DNA from: CBDCGJ01 sp965238305
GTDB taxonomy: Bacteria; Pseudomonadota; Alphaproteobacteria; GCA-2731375
Length of the DNA: 64,000 nucleotides
Assembly (NCBI GenBank): GCA_965238305.1
Contig: CBDEHK010000001.1
Coordinates: 3,224,001-3,288,000, forward strand
Direction of reading: 5' to 3'
Both the position numbers and the translations under genes were made by a program. This document shows, in pieces, positions 25,245 to 34,289 of this stretch (within the stretch, counting starts at the first letter, position 1; each line of letters starts with the position of its first letter). The notes under the pieces are model-generated. The model had not been told where the DNA came from and searched no databases. It worked only from the letters and a program-made list of their open reading frames with translations.

Positions 25245-26545
25245 GTTTCTTTCTCCGCCCGCAACTTACGCCAATAGCTCAAGCGTTTATTGATTTCCCG
25301 CTCAAAACCCCGTTCCGGTGGAGCATAGAAGGTTTTTCGCGTCATCTCATCGGGAAAATAGTCTTGGCCGGAAAATCCTTCTTCGGCATCGTGATCGTAT
25401 TCATAACCATCACCATAGCCAAAGTCTTTCATCATTTGCGTAGGTGCGTTCAAAATATGCATGGGCGGCATCAGCGATCCAGTTTCCCGGGCGGACCGGG
25501 TGGCGGCACCGAAGGCGCGATAGGCCGCGTTAGATTTCGGTGCGGTGGCCAGATAGATTGTCGCCTGGGCGATCGCCAACTCCCCTTCGGGCGAGCCTAA
25601 GAAATCATAGGTTTGTTTAGCGGCCAAAGTTTGATGGACCGCCTCAGGATCAGCGAGGCCGATATCTTCAACGGCAAATCGAACCAAACGCCGGGTTATA
25701 TAAAGTGGGTCTTCGCCCGCCACCAACATCCGGGCCAACCAATAAAGCGCCGCATCGGCATCCGACCCGCGCAACGATTTATGCAAGGCTGAGATTAGAT
25801 TGTAATGACCATCCTGCCCTTTGTCATAGACCGGTGCCCGTTTTTGCACCATTTTGGCCAGGGCATTGGTATCGAGCTCAACGACGCTGTCGAGCGATAT
25901 TAATTCTTCCGCCATGTTGAGCAGGAAACGACCGTCGCCATCCGCCATATTTATCAGCGCCATACGCGCATCATCTTGTAGTGGTAGTGAACACTCCTCC
26001 AATACCTCGGCACGCTGCAAAAGCAAGTTGAGGGCAGCGTCGTCGAGCCGCTTCAGGACTAAGACCTGACACCGGGACAACAATGCTGCATTCAATTCGA
26101 AAGATGGATTTTCTGTCGTCGCACCGACAAGCGTGATCGTGCCGTCTTCCACATAGGGTAAAAACCCATCTTGTTGCGCCCGGTTGAAGCGATGAATTTC
26201 ATCGACAAACAGTAGTGTTGCCTGACCGTCTTGACGACGGATTTTTGCCGCTTCAAAGGCTTTGCGCAGATCAGCGACACCGGAAAATACAGCCGATAAT
26301 TGCTCGAAATGCATACCGATGTCGGCTGCTAGCAAACGAGAAATCGTCGTTTTTCCACTGCCGGGCGGTCCCCATAAGACGGAAGACGCCAGGCGGCCCG
26401 CTGCCATCATACGGGCAATCGGGCCATCGTTCTTCAATAAGTGGTCTTGACCAACGACTTCCAGCAAACTGCGCGGCCGCAGGCGTTCGGCTAACGGTCG
26501 TTTGGGCCCGTCATCCAAGCCAGCAGCTTCGAAAAGACTACTCAC
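25241..26545 (-). CDS. rarA: Replication-associated recombination protein A (MgsA/RarA AAA+ ATPase)
   Basis: A 434-residue AAA+ ATPase acting at stalled forks, related to clamp loaders and eukaryotic WRNIP1. Walker A GPPGSGKT is at 59-66, Walker B FVDEIHRF at 113-120, sensor 1 is in VGATTENPSFELNAALLSR, and the C-terminal tetramerisation part includes KSLRGSDADAALYWLARML and GYEYDHDAEEGFSGQDYFPD. It overlaps the degP-like gene by 8 bases upstream and crcB by 4 bases downstream. Confidence 0.95.
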   Translation of the reverse strand: MSSLFEAAGLDDGPKRPLAERLRPRSLLEVVGQDHLLKNDGPIARMMAAGRLASSVLWGPPGSGKTTISRLLAADIGMHFEQLSAVFSGVADLRKAFEAAKIRRQDGQATLLFVDEIHRFNRAQQDGFLPYVEDGTITLVGATTENPSFELNAALLSRCQVLVLKRLDDAALNLLLQRAEVLEECSLPLQDDARMALINMADGDGRFLLNMAEELISLDSVVELDTNALAKMVQKRAPVYDKGQDGHYNLISALHKSLRGSDADAALYWLARMLVAGEDPLYITRRLVRFAVEDIGLADPEAVHQTLAAKQTYDFLGSPEGELAIAQATIYLATAPKSNAAYRAFGAATRSARETGSLMPPMHILNAPTQMMKDFGYGDGYEYDHDAEEGFSGQDYFPDEMTRKTFYAPPERGFEREINKRLSYWRKLRAEKET

Positions 26546-27956
26546 TCTGTAGAACCACGCTGAGTTTGCGACCGCCGCGAAATATTGTGACGTCCCATTC
26601 CGGCGCGGGTTTATCGGTCACTTGCTGTAATTTTTTTGTTGAGATGATCTCATGATCATTGACTTGCAAAATCTTGTCGCCAACCCGGAGACGAATATTG
26701 GCCGCGCTACTTTTATTCTTGATGCGCGTCACAATAACCCCGGTTTCAAAGCCGTCCAAGTCCAGTTCCTCCGCCAGCGCCGGGGACAGGTTCGCCACTT
26801 CGGCACCGGCAAAAGGATGATCGCCCTGCAATAAAATCAAATCCCGGGCGGGAATTTCCGGTGCCCGTACTAGATCCATCCAGATCCGCTGACGTTCGCC
26901 GTCCCGTCGAATAGTCAATTTGACTTTACCGCCGATGGGTTTAGTACCCAGACGGAACTTCAAGCCGCCACCGTCATCAATGTTGATATTGTCGATCGCA
27001 ACGATCAAATCGCCCACCCGTAGTCCAGCTTTGTCGGCCGGTCCATTTTCAAACACCGCGCGTACCAATGCACCCTTGGGGTGCTCCATGCCCAATGAAG
27101 CCGCAATCTCCGCTGTGACAGGTTGCGTCGCGACACCTAACCATGGGCGCTGTACAAACGATAATCCAGCCTTCGCGCTCGCAATAACGACCTGGACCAT
27201 GTTCGCCGGAACTGCGAAGCCGATCCCCAGGGAGCCGCCGCTTTTTGAGAATATCGCTGTGTTCACACCGGCTAGTTTGCCATCCATACTGACCAAGGCA
27301 CCGCCCGAATTGCCGGGATTAATCGCTGCGTCAGTTTGTATAAAGGACTGGAAATCCGCTACCCCGACACTGGTCCGCGCAATTGCCGAAATAATTCCGC
27401 TGGTCACTGTCTGACCGACATTAAAAGGATTACCGATGGCCAGGACCAGATCGCCGACTTGTAGCGTATCCGAATTCCGCAATGCCAGATATGGTAATTT
27501 GACGTTGCCCACATCAATGCGAAGCACAGCCAGATCGGTATCTTCGTCGGCCAGCACTAAGGTCGCTTCAAATTCCCGGCGGTCGCTTAAAGCGATTTTT
27601 ATTTCATCGGCCCCTTTGATGACATGGTGATTGGTCACAATCAAGCCTTGCGGATCGACGATAACGCCGGAGCCAAGAGAATTTAGCTGCCGTTCCTTTG
27701 GGGCCCGGTAACCAAAGCGATCACCAAAAAATTGTTTGAAGAATGGATCGTCAAATAACCTGGATCGCCCTGAAGATTTCACAGTTCGCCGGGTATAAAC
27801 ATTGACCACGGTTGGCGCGGTTTGTTTCACCAAAGGGGCAAAACTAAGTTGTATCTGCTTCTGACTATTAGGCAGTCGTTTATCAACATCCGCCAGTAAG
27901 GCGGATGGTAGTCCTAAAAGGGAGAAGATCAAAGCGTAGGTAAAATATCGTTTCAT
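26538..27956 (-). CDS. degP: DegP/DegQ-type periplasmic serine protease (Do family)
   Basis: A periplasmic HtrA-family protease and chaperone for misfolded proteins. From the ATG at 27956 (472 residues) there is a signal peptide (MKRYFTYALIFSLLGLPSAL). The trypsin-like domain has H111 (VTNHHVI), D141 (DEDTDLAVLRI) and S217 (AAINPGNSGGAL), followed by two PDZ domains (about 260-350 and 380-465). The frame is open 20 codons further to 28016, but that would bury the signal peptide and overlap the upstream terminator. First gene of degP-rarA-crcB-rluC. Confidence 0.93.
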   Translation of the reverse strand: MKRYFTYALIFSLLGLPSALLADVDKRLPNSQKQIQLSFAPLVKQTAPTVVNVYTRRTVKSSGRSRLFDDPFFKQFFGDRFGYRAPKERQLNSLGSGVIVDPQGLIVTNHHVIKGADEIKIALSDRREFEATLVLADEDTDLAVLRIDVGNVKLPYLALRNSDTLQVGDLVLAIGNPFNVGQTVTSGIISAIARTSVGVADFQSFIQTDAAINPGNSGGALVSMDGKLAGVNTAIFSKSGGSLGIGFAVPANMVQVVIASAKAGLSFVQRPWLGVATQPVTAEIAASLGMEHPKGALVRAVFENGPADKAGLRVGDLIVAIDNINIDDGGGLKFRLGTKPIGGKVKLTIRRDGERQRIWMDLVRAPEIPARDLILLQGDHPFAGAEVANLSPALAEELDLDGFETGVIVTRIKNKSSAANIRLRVGDKILQVNDHEIISTKKLQQVTDKPAPEWDVTIFRGGRKLSVVLQSE

Positions 27957-27984
27957 CAAGCACAGATAATAGCATAAGGGACAA

Positions 27985-28013
27985 TAAAAAAGGGCGGCTA
28001 GATGCCGCCCTTT
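27985..28013 (-). terminator. Rho-independent terminator after rplQ
   Basis: On the reverse strand AAAGGGCGGC (28013-28004), loop ATCTA and GCCGCCCTTT (27998-27989) form a perfect 10-bp stem, followed directly by a run of Ts (27991-27986). It lies 30 bases beyond the rplQ stop and closes the ribosomal supercluster before the degP operon. This is the clearest terminator in the window. Confidence 0.93.
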
Positions 28014-28043
28014 CATTTTTTCGTTATATCAACGCCCAAACAA

Positions 28044-28466
28044 TTAGGCTGCGTCTTCGACTTCCTCATCCTCGAAGACTGGACCCGAATCTTGGCCCTT
28101 GGCATCCTCGTCGCGATCAACAAATTCAATTAACGCCATAGGCGCGCAATCGCCGTAACGGTAATTCGCCTTGATAATGCGGCAATAACCGCCATCGCGA
28201 TCGCTATATCGCTCGCCCAGTGTTTCGAAAAGCTTGGTGACAGCGGCACTATCGTTCAATTTCGAGACGGCTTGCCGGCGCGCATGTAGGTCGCCACGTT
28301 TGCCCAAGGTAATTAACTTCTCAACTATCGGACGTAGTTCTTTGGCCTTTGGCAAAGTGGTTGTGATTTGCTCATGCTTGATCAAAGCCACTGCCATATT
28401 CGCAAACATCGCTTTACGATGTGAACTTGTGCGATTGAGTTTGCGGCCGCCCATTTTATGTCGCAT
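28044..28466 (-). CDS. rplQ: 50S ribosomal protein L17
   Basis: A 140-residue L17 starting MRHKMGGRKLNRTSSHRKAM, with the family core LIKHEQITTTLPKAKELRPI. It sits near the peptide exit tunnel of the large subunit. The last 30 residues (DRDEDAKGQDSGPVFEDEEV) form an acidic extension absent from the shorter E. coli protein. It is the last gene of the alpha operon, 31 bases after rpoA and ahead of a strong terminator. Confidence 0.97.
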   Translation of the reverse strand: MRHKMGGRKLNRTSSHRKAMFANMAVALIKHEQITTTLPKAKELRPIVEKLITLGKRGDLHARRQAVSKLNDSAAVTKLFETLGERYSDRDGGYCRIIKANYRYGDCAPMALIEFVDRDEDAKGQDSGPVFEDEEVEDAA

Positions 28467-28497
28467 GACCTACTCTCCTTCTTAAAACGTCGTTCGA

Positions 28498-29514
28498 CTA
28501 AATCTCAGACTCGAGTTGCTTAGCCATTTCTTCTATATTTTCCGGCGGCCACTCATTGACTTCCATGCCTAGATGCAAGCCCATTTGCGCTAGCACTTCC
28601 TTGATTTCGTTCAAGGATTTGCGGCCAAAGTTCGGCGTCCGCAGCATTTCGCCTTCGCTTTTTTGGACCAAGTCGCCGATATAAATGATGTTATCGTTCT
28701 TCAAGCAATTCGCTGAACGCACAGAAAGCTCAAGTTCGTCCACTTTCCGCAGCAGATTGCGGTTGAATTTCGGCGCTTCCGGTTCTGCAACTTCTTGAAC
28801 TTCCTTCGGCTCTTCAAAGTTGATGAAGAGCTGCAATTGATCCTGCAGGATACGAGCGGCAAATGCGACCGCATCTTCTGGACGCACCGTTCCATTGGTT
28901 TCCAAATTCATTGTCAACTTATCATAGTCGAGCTTTTGGCCTTCGCGAGTATTGTCGACTTTGTAGGCGACTTTACGTACCGGGCTAAAAATACTATCGA
29001 TCGGGATCAGACCGATAGGCATGTCTTCCTCGCGGTTGCGATCCGCCGGGACATATCCCTTGCCGCTATCCACAGTCATTTCCATATTGAATTTCGCCCC
29101 GACATCAAGGTGGCAAATCAACATATCCGGGTTCATAATTTCAACTTCAGAACCGGCAACGATCTGCGCCGCGGTAACTACGCCCGGACCTTCGGCACTC
29201 AGAGAAATGCGTTTTGCACCTTCGCTATGAGTTTGCACAGCCAAACCTTTGATATTCAGAATGATATCAGTGACATCTTCCTGCACACCGGGGATTGACG
29301 AGAACTCATGCAAAACACCTTCGATTTGCACCGACGTCACCGCCGCGCCATGCAGGGACGACAATAATATACGCCGCAATGCATTACCAAGGGTCAGGCC
29401 AAAACCACGCTCCAGCGGCTCCGCCACAATCGTCGCACGACGTAGTTCATCGTGATCGGATTCAATATTTAAGTTTGCCGGCTTGATTAATTCTTGCCAA
29501 TTTTTCTGAATCAC
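28498..29514 (-). CDS. rpoA: RNA polymerase alpha subunit
   Basis: A 338-residue alpha subunit that nucleates polymerase assembly. The N-terminal domain shows VAEPLERGFGLTLGNALRRILLSSLHGAAV for dimerisation and beta/beta' contact; a linker rich in Glu/Val/Ala leads to the C-terminal domain (LRKVDELELSVRSANCLKND, TPNFGRKSLNEIKEVL) that binds UP elements and activators. It lies between rpsK (114-base gap) and rplQ. Confidence 0.98.
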   Translation of the reverse strand: MIQKNWQELIKPANLNIESDHDELRRATIVAEPLERGFGLTLGNALRRILLSSLHGAAVTSVQIEGVLHEFSSIPGVQEDVTDIILNIKGLAVQTHSEGAKRISLSAEGPGVVTAAQIVAGSEVEIMNPDMLICHLDVGAKFNMEMTVDSGKGYVPADRNREEDMPIGLIPIDSIFSPVRKVAYKVDNTREGQKLDYDKLTMNLETNGTVRPEDAVAFAARILQDQLQLFINFEEPKEVQEVAEPEAPKFNRNLLRKVDELELSVRSANCLKNDNIIYIGDLVQKSEGEMLRTPNFGRKSLNEIKEVLAQMGLHLGMEVNEWPPENIEEMAKQLESEI

Positions 29515-29628
29515 TTTTCAGACCTCTTTATCAGAACCGTTAGGATTTTGTTTTCCGTAAGGTTCGTGTCATCCAATAACTCTCTACCCATCAACTCAAC
29601 AAATGGAAGAGGTTGCAGTCGCAGCGCC

Positions 29629-30021
29629 TTAAACGCGTCGACGTTTCGGTGGCCGGCAACCGTTATGCGGGATCGGTGTCACATCTTTTATCGAAGTAAC
29701 GATAAATCCCGTTGTTTGCAAAGCGCGCAAAGCCGATTCACGCCCTGTACCCGGACCCCGCACTAACACTTCCAGCGTTTTCACACCGTGATCCTGCGCC
29801 TTCTTTCCGGCATCTTCCGCTGCCAATTGGGCCGCGTAAGGGGTGGATTTCCTTGAACCACGGAAACCCATATGTCCAGCCGTCGACCAGGAAATTACAT
29901 TCCCTTGCACATCCGTGATTGTCACCATCGTATTGTTAAATGTCGCGCTTACGTGGGCAATGCCATTGGTAATATTTTTACGCTCACGACGGCGGACGCG
30001 GGTAACTTTTTCTTTTGCCAT
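29629..30021 (-). CDS. rpsK: 30S ribosomal protein S11
   Basis: A 130-residue S11 of the small-subunit platform. The core reads GIAHVSATFNNTMVTITDVQ, GFRGSRKSTPYAAQ and the C-terminal DVTPIPHNGCRPPKRRRV, whose Asn-Gly pair is where isoaspartate forms in E. coli S11. It follows rpsM by 13 bases and has a 114-base spacer before rpoA that could hold a secondary control or processing site. Confidence 0.98.
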   Translation of the reverse strand: MAKEKVTRVRRRERKNITNGIAHVSATFNNTMVTITDVQGNVISWSTAGHMGFRGSRKSTPYAAQLAAEDAGKKAQDHGVKTLEVLVRGPGTGRESALRALQTTGFIVTSIKDVTPIPHNGCRPPKRRRV

Positions 30022-30034
30022 TTCGCCTTAATCC

Positions 30035-30403
30035 TTACTTCTTCCTACCAGCAATCGGTTTTGCCGGACCTTTACGGGTCCGTGCGTTGGTATGCGTCCG
30101 CTGACCACGGACCGGCAGACCCTTCCGATGGCGCTGACCGCGATAACAACCAAGATCCATCAAACGCTTGATATTCATGGCGACGTCCCGGCGCAAATCA
30201 CCTTCCACCATGAATTCAGCGTCGATGACTTCTCGGATTCGAATGACTTCGTCATCGGTCAATTCACTGACCCGACGTTCATCCGGAATGCCGATTTGTC
30301 CACAGATCTTATTCGCATTGAATTGACCGATCCCGTGGATATAAGTCAGGGCAATGTGAACCCGTTTGTTTGTCGGTATATTTACGCCCGCAATTCGCGC
30401 CAC
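30035..30403 (-). CDS. rpsM: 30S ribosomal protein S13
   Basis: A 122-residue S13 of the 30S head, which bridges to L5 and contacts P-site tRNA. The sequence MARIAGVNIPTNKRVHIALT, the helix-two-turn-helix part, and the basic tail RGQRTHTNARTRKGPAKPIA are standard. It lies 111 bases after adk; rpmJ (L36), which often sits just ahead of rpsM, is absent here as in other alphaproteobacteria. Confidence 0.98.
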   Translation of the reverse strand: MARIAGVNIPTNKRVHIALTYIHGIGQFNANKICGQIGIPDERRVSELTDDEVIRIREVIDAEFMVEGDLRRDVAMNIKRLMDLGCYRGQRHRKGLPVRGQRTHTNARTRKGPAKPIAGRKK

Positions 30404-30514
30404 GCTACTTCTCCTCGTTCATTCCACCGGCAATATTGCCTTAGTGAACCCTAACTAATCATGTTCTGAAGGACGGCCCGCGATAATGCGGATTTTACCT
30501 TCAAAGTCAACCAT

Positions 30515-31165
30515 TTATGCTGCGTCCAGCACCCCAACCATACTTGCCGTAACAGTATCGAAATCAGCCATGCCGTCGACTTTTCGCAACAACCTCTTAT
30601 CATCGTAATAAGGCAACAATGGTGCGGTTTGAGCATGATATTGCGACAATCGCTCCCGCACCGTTTCGGCGTTATCATCGGCCCGGCGCGTGAATTCCGT
30701 ACCGCCGCAGCGATCGCACACGCCGTCTTTCATTGGTTTTAAATTCGTGTCGTGATATCCAGCACCACAATTCGAACATGTGTAGCGCCCGGTAATCCGG
30801 TCGATTAAGGCGCTATCGTCAACCGTCATTTCGATAACCGCATCCAGCGACAGAATTTTTTCCGTCAGCATGGCATCCAAACCTTCGGCTTGGGCGACCG
30901 TACGTGGGAAGCCATCCAATATGAAGCCATTGGCACAATCGACTTCTTCGATACGCTCCGCGATGATGCCAATAACGATATCGTCGGAGACCAATTCGCC
31001 ACGTTCCATGACCTCTTTGGCTTGCTTACCGATTTCCGTCCCCGCCGCCACTGCCGCACGCAACATATCGCCAGTCGACAACTGAACGATGTTGTAGCGC
31101 TCTTCAAGACGTTGGGCTTGGGTCCCCTTACCAGCGCCGGGCGGACCCAACAGAATGGTTCTCAT
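30515..31165 (-). CDS. adk: Adenylate kinase
   Basis: A 216-residue long-form enzyme equilibrating ATP + AMP with two ADP. The P-loop GPPGAGKGTQ is at 8-17, the NMP-binding part reads STGDMLRAAVAAGTEIGKQ, FILDGFPRTVAQAE is the DGFPR motif, and the LID (about 126-163) carries four cysteines (YTCSNCGAGYH and GVCDRCGGTEF) that should bind a structural zinc. Its ATG overlaps the secY stop by 4 bases, the usual alphaproteobacterial secY-adk coupling. Confidence 0.97.
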   Translation of the reverse strand: MRTILLGPPGAGKGTQAQRLEERYNIVQLSTGDMLRAAVAAGTEIGKQAKEVMERGELVSDDIVIGIIAERIEEVDCANGFILDGFPRTVAQAEGLDAMLTEKILSLDAVIEMTVDDSALIDRITGRYTCSNCGAGYHDTNLKPMKDGVCDRCGGTEFTRRADDNAETVRERLSQYHAQTAPLLPYYDDKRLLRKVDGMADFDTVTASMVGVLDAA

Positions 31166-32499
31166 CGCTTCCGGCCCCGCAACTTCGATTTCTTAATCAG
31201 GCCTTCATATTGATGCGCTAGAAGATGCGATTGTACCTGGGTCACTGTATCCATGGTAACGCTCACGACAATCAATAACGATGTGCCGCCGAAATAGAAT
31301 GGGATGGCATATTGGGAACGGAGTATTTCCGGCAACAAACAAACCAAAGCCAAATAACCGGCGCCGACGCAGGTTAAACGAGTAAGAACAAAATCCAGAT
31401 AGTTCGCGGTGTGCACACCAGGGCGAATACCGGCAACAAAACCGCCTTGTTTCTTCAGATTGTCCGCAGTTTCCACGGGATTAAACATGATTGCGGTATA
31501 GAAAAAACAGAAAAAGACAATGCCAGCCATATAAATCGTTAGATAAAGCGGCTGTCCCGGACCTAAGATCGCCGTGACCGTCGTCAACCATTCCGGGCCA
31601 CCTTGGGCGGAAAAGTTCGCAACCGTGACAGGCATCAATAGCAAAGCTGAGGCGAATATGGGCGGGATCACACCGGCAGTGTTCAGCTTCAATGGCAGAT
31701 GCGTGCTTTCGCCGCCAAACCGGCCAGCCTGACGCTTTGGATATTGAATCAAAATACGCCGTTGCGCCCGCTCCATGAAGACGATGAAGGTGATCGTCGC
31801 AACAATTACAACCAACAGACCCAGAATGACCAATGTCGGCAGCGAACCGGTGCGGTTCAATTCCAAAGTACCAATTAGCGCGGAAGGCAGTTCAGCGATA
31901 ATACCGGCAAAAATGATCAGTGAAATACCGTTACCAACGCCGCGCGCGGTGATCTGCTCACCCAGCCACATCAGGAATATGGTGCCGCCGACTAGCGTAA
32001 TGACCGTCGTCAGACGAAAATACCAACCTGGATCCATCACGGCCGGCCCTGACGATGCGGTCATGCTTTCCATCCCCACGGCGATACCATAACCTTGCAA
32101 AATACAAAGCAGGACGGTGCCATAACGGGTGTATTGATTGATTTTTTTACGACCCTGCTCGCCCTCTTTTTTCAAGGCTTCCATTTTCGGCGACACGGCC
32201 GTCATCAACTGCATGATAATGGAGGCAGAAATATAGGGCATGATATTGAGCGCAAAAATCGTCATTCGGCTCAGTGCACCACCTGTAAACAGGTCGAACA
32301 TGCCGCCAATACCTTGGCGCTGCAGATCAAATATTTCCTTCAAGGCAATCGGATCGATGCCCGGAATGGGAATATAAGTGCCGATCCGATAGACAATCAG
32401 CGCACCCAGAGTAAACCAGATGCGCTTCTTGAGCTCGGTCGCTTTGGAGAGGGCCCCAAAGTTCATATTTGCAGCTAATTGCTCAGCAGCTGATGCCAT
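31162..32499 (-). CDS. secY: Preprotein translocase subunit SecY
   Basis: A 445-residue, ten-helix channel protein of the Sec translocon. Family marks are the N-terminal KKRIWFTLGALIVYRIGTYI, PGIDP, the plug region GGMFDLFTGGALSRMTIFAL, MERAQRRILIQYPKRQ and the last cytoplasmic loop ending KSKLRGRKR. It partners with SecE (encoded at 58.4 kb) and SecG. It follows rplO by 75 bases and overlaps adk by 4. Confidence 0.98.
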   Translation of the reverse strand: MASAAEQLAANMNFGALSKATELKKRIWFTLGALIVYRIGTYIPIPGIDPIALKEIFDLQRQGIGGMFDLFTGGALSRMTIFALNIMPYISASIIMQLMTAVSPKMEALKKEGEQGRKKINQYTRYGTVLLCILQGYGIAVGMESMTASSGPAVMDPGWYFRLTTVITLVGGTIFLMWLGEQITARGVGNGISLIIFAGIIAELPSALIGTLELNRTGSLPTLVILGLLVVIVATITFIVFMERAQRRILIQYPKRQAGRFGGESTHLPLKLNTAGVIPPIFASALLLMPVTVANFSAQGGPEWLTTVTAILGPGQPLYLTIYMAGIVFFCFFYTAIMFNPVETADNLKKQGGFVAGIRPGVHTANYLDFVLTRLTCVGAGYLALVCLLPEILRSQYAIPFYFGGTSLLIVVSVTMDTVTQVQSHLLAHQYEGLIKKSKLRGRKR

Positions 32500-32574
32500 A
32501 ATTTAGTTCCCGATGGGATGACTGAAAAACTCCCGCCTCAGCGATTGCTCGCGAAGCAAGTTGTTTTTATTTAA

Positions 32575-33075
32575 TTACTCTGCAGCCTTTTTGCTACCTT
32601 TATCGTCTTCCGTTTTAGGCGCGATCACGGTAACGCTACCGCCCGCTTTTTCAATTGCACTAATTGCGTTTTTTGTCGCACCAGCGACCTCCACGTTGAC
32701 TTTGGTTTTGATTTCGCCATTTGCCAATAAACGAACGCCGTCCTTGGCTTTCTTAAACAGTCCGACGGCAACCATCTCAACGGTAGTAATCTTACTACCG
32801 GCGTCTAATTTACCGGCGTCGATCGCCTCTTGCAAACGCCCAACACTGACTTCCTGAAACTTCTTACGGAAGATGTTGTTGAAACCACGTTTAGGAACGC
32901 GCCGATGAAGCGGCATTTGACCGCCTTCAAAACCTTTTATCGCGACGCCGGAACGGGATTTCTGACCTTTGTGTCCCCGGCCGGAGGTCTTACCCTTGCC
33001 GGAGCCGATACCACGGCCAAGCCGTTTTTTCGGCTTCATCGCCCCTGGATTGTCGCGTAATTCGTTCAAATTCAT
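32575..33075 (-). CDS. rplO: 50S ribosomal protein L15
   Basis: A 166-residue L15. It begins MNLNELRDNPGAMKPKKRLG, with the glycine-rich RGIGSGKGKTSGRGHKGQKS that threads into 23S rRNA and the globular C-terminal half. A late assembly protein of the large subunit. The C-terminus (PKTEDDKGSKKAAE) runs slightly longer than E. coli L15 (144 residues). Confidence 0.97.
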   Translation of the reverse strand: MNLNELRDNPGAMKPKKRLGRGIGSGKGKTSGRGHKGQKSRSGVAIKGFEGGQMPLHRRVPKRGFNNIFRKKFQEVSVGRLQEAIDAGKLDAGSKITTVEMVAVGLFKKAKDGVRLLANGEIKTKVNVEVAGATKNAISAIEKAGGSVTVIAPKTEDDKGSKKAAE

Positions 33076-33134
33076 CTTACTTATCCTTTAACATCCCGAA
33101 TTCTAATTTCCCCTTCGGGACAGAACGTCGAGAT

Positions 33135-33332
33135 TTAGCTCGCTTCTTCAAGCACTTCGACCAAATGTGCGACTTTATTGATCATGCCGCGCACAGACGG
33201 AGTGTCTTCTAATGTGCGGGTCCGATGCATCTTGTTCAGGCCGAGCCCCATCAGAGTTTCGCGCTGATCTTTCGGCCGGCCGATCGGACTGCCAATTTGC
33301 TTGACGGTCACGGTTTGTTTCTTCTTAGCCAT
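33135..33332 (-). CDS. rpmD: 50S ribosomal protein L30
   Basis: A 65-residue L30 with the ferredoxin-like fold: TVTVKQIGSPIGRPKDQRET and LMGLGLNKMHRTRTLEDTPS followed by VRGMINKVAHLVEVLEE. The length is normal for the short bacterial form. It lies between rpsE (21 bases) and rplO (59 bases). Confidence 0.97.
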   Translation of the reverse strand: MAKKKQTVTVKQIGSPIGRPKDQRETLMGLGLNKMHRTRTLEDTPSVRGMINKVAHLVEVLEEAS

Positions 33333-33353
33333 TATTCAAAGACCTTTCCGTCC

Positions 33354-33899
33354 TTAAGCCTCAACCGTCGCATCGACGTTGCGACGTCGACCGACAATTT
33401 CGCTGACTTTCTTGCTGCGCTTGGCAGCAATCATCCGAGGCGAATTCTGGTTGCTTAGCGCTTCAAACGTCGCACGCACCATATTGTACGGATTGGAAGA
33501 ACCGATAGATTTGGTCACCACGTCCTGAACGCCTAGCATCTCGAACACTGCACGCATTGGGCCACCGGCGATAATTCCGGTACCTGCGGGTGCCGCCCGC
33601 AGGACCACGCGACCGGCGCCATGACGCCCCTTAACATCATGATGCAGGGTCCGGCCTTCACGCAAAGGTACGCGGATCAAATTTTTCTTGGCGGTATCCG
33701 TTGCTTTGCGGATCGCTTCAGGTACTTCACGTGCTTTACCGTGGCCAAAACCGACCCGGCCTTTTTGATCGCCAACGACCACCAATGCCGCGAAACCAAA
33801 ACGGCGGCCGCCCTTGACCACTTTCGCAACCCGGTTGATATAAACCAGCTTGTCCGCCAGTTCGCCGTCGCCGCGTTCATTCATATCATTACGTGCCAT
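33354..33899 (-). CDS. rpsE: 30S ribosomal protein S5
   Basis: A 181-residue S5, a decoding-fidelity protein at the mRNA entry tunnel. The S5 N domain reads LVYINRVAKVVKGGRRFGFA and the loop lining the helicase site follows (VVGDQKGRVGFGHGKAREVP), then the C domain RVVLRAAPAGTGIIAGGPMR. The wild-type KGGRR spectinomycin loop is intact. Confidence 0.98.
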   Translation of the reverse strand: MARNDMNERGDGELADKLVYINRVAKVVKGGRRFGFAALVVVGDQKGRVGFGHGKAREVPEAIRKATDTAKKNLIRVPLREGRTLHHDVKGRHGAGRVVLRAAPAGTGIIAGGPMRAVFEMLGVQDVVTKSIGSSNPYNMVRATFEALSNQNSPRMIAAKRSKKVSEIVGRRRNVDATVEA

Positions 33900-33917
33900 A
33901 ATATTTCTCTGTCCCGA

Positions 33918-34277
33918 TTAAAATGACAGGCCGCCCTCACGGGCAGCGTCGGCCAGCGCCTTAACGCGACCATGAAAACGATAGGAACTGCGATCAAAGA
34001 TAACCTCTTTGACGCCAGCTTCTTGCGCGCGCTTGGCAATCAAATCACCGACGCGGGCTGCGGCCTCGATGTCGGAGCCTTTGCCAGCTTCGCGCAGATC
34101 TTTGTCGATGCTGCTAGCAGCGGCAAGAGTGTTGCCTTCGACATCGTTGATTATTTGCGCATAAATATGCTTCGACGAACGGAACACCGACAAACGCGGA
34201 CGACCGTTTGCACTTTTACGCACTTTCGAACGAATTCGGCCTTTACGCCGATTGGATAAGGAATTGCCACTAGCCAT
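33918..34277 (-). CDS. rplR: 50S ribosomal protein L18
   Basis: A 119-residue 5S rRNA-binding protein. It opens with basic residues (RRKGRIRSKVRKSANGRPRL), then SVFRSSKHIYAQIINDVEGN and the conserved C-terminal FDRSSYRFHGRVKALADAAR. It lies 12 bases after rplF and 18 before rpsE. Confidence 0.98.
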   Translation of the reverse strand: MASGNSLSNRRKGRIRSKVRKSANGRPRLSVFRSSKHIYAQIINDVEGNTLAAASSIDKDLREAGKGSDIEAAARVGDLIAKRAQEAGVKEVIFDRSSYRFHGRVKALADAAREGGLSF

Positions 34278-34289
34278 TGTGATACACCG

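Noticed and set aside
30404..32499. rpmJ (L36) between secY and rpsM
   Set aside because: No short Cys-rich L36-like frame is present; adk occupies the interval and the remaining gap of 111 bases has no candidate.
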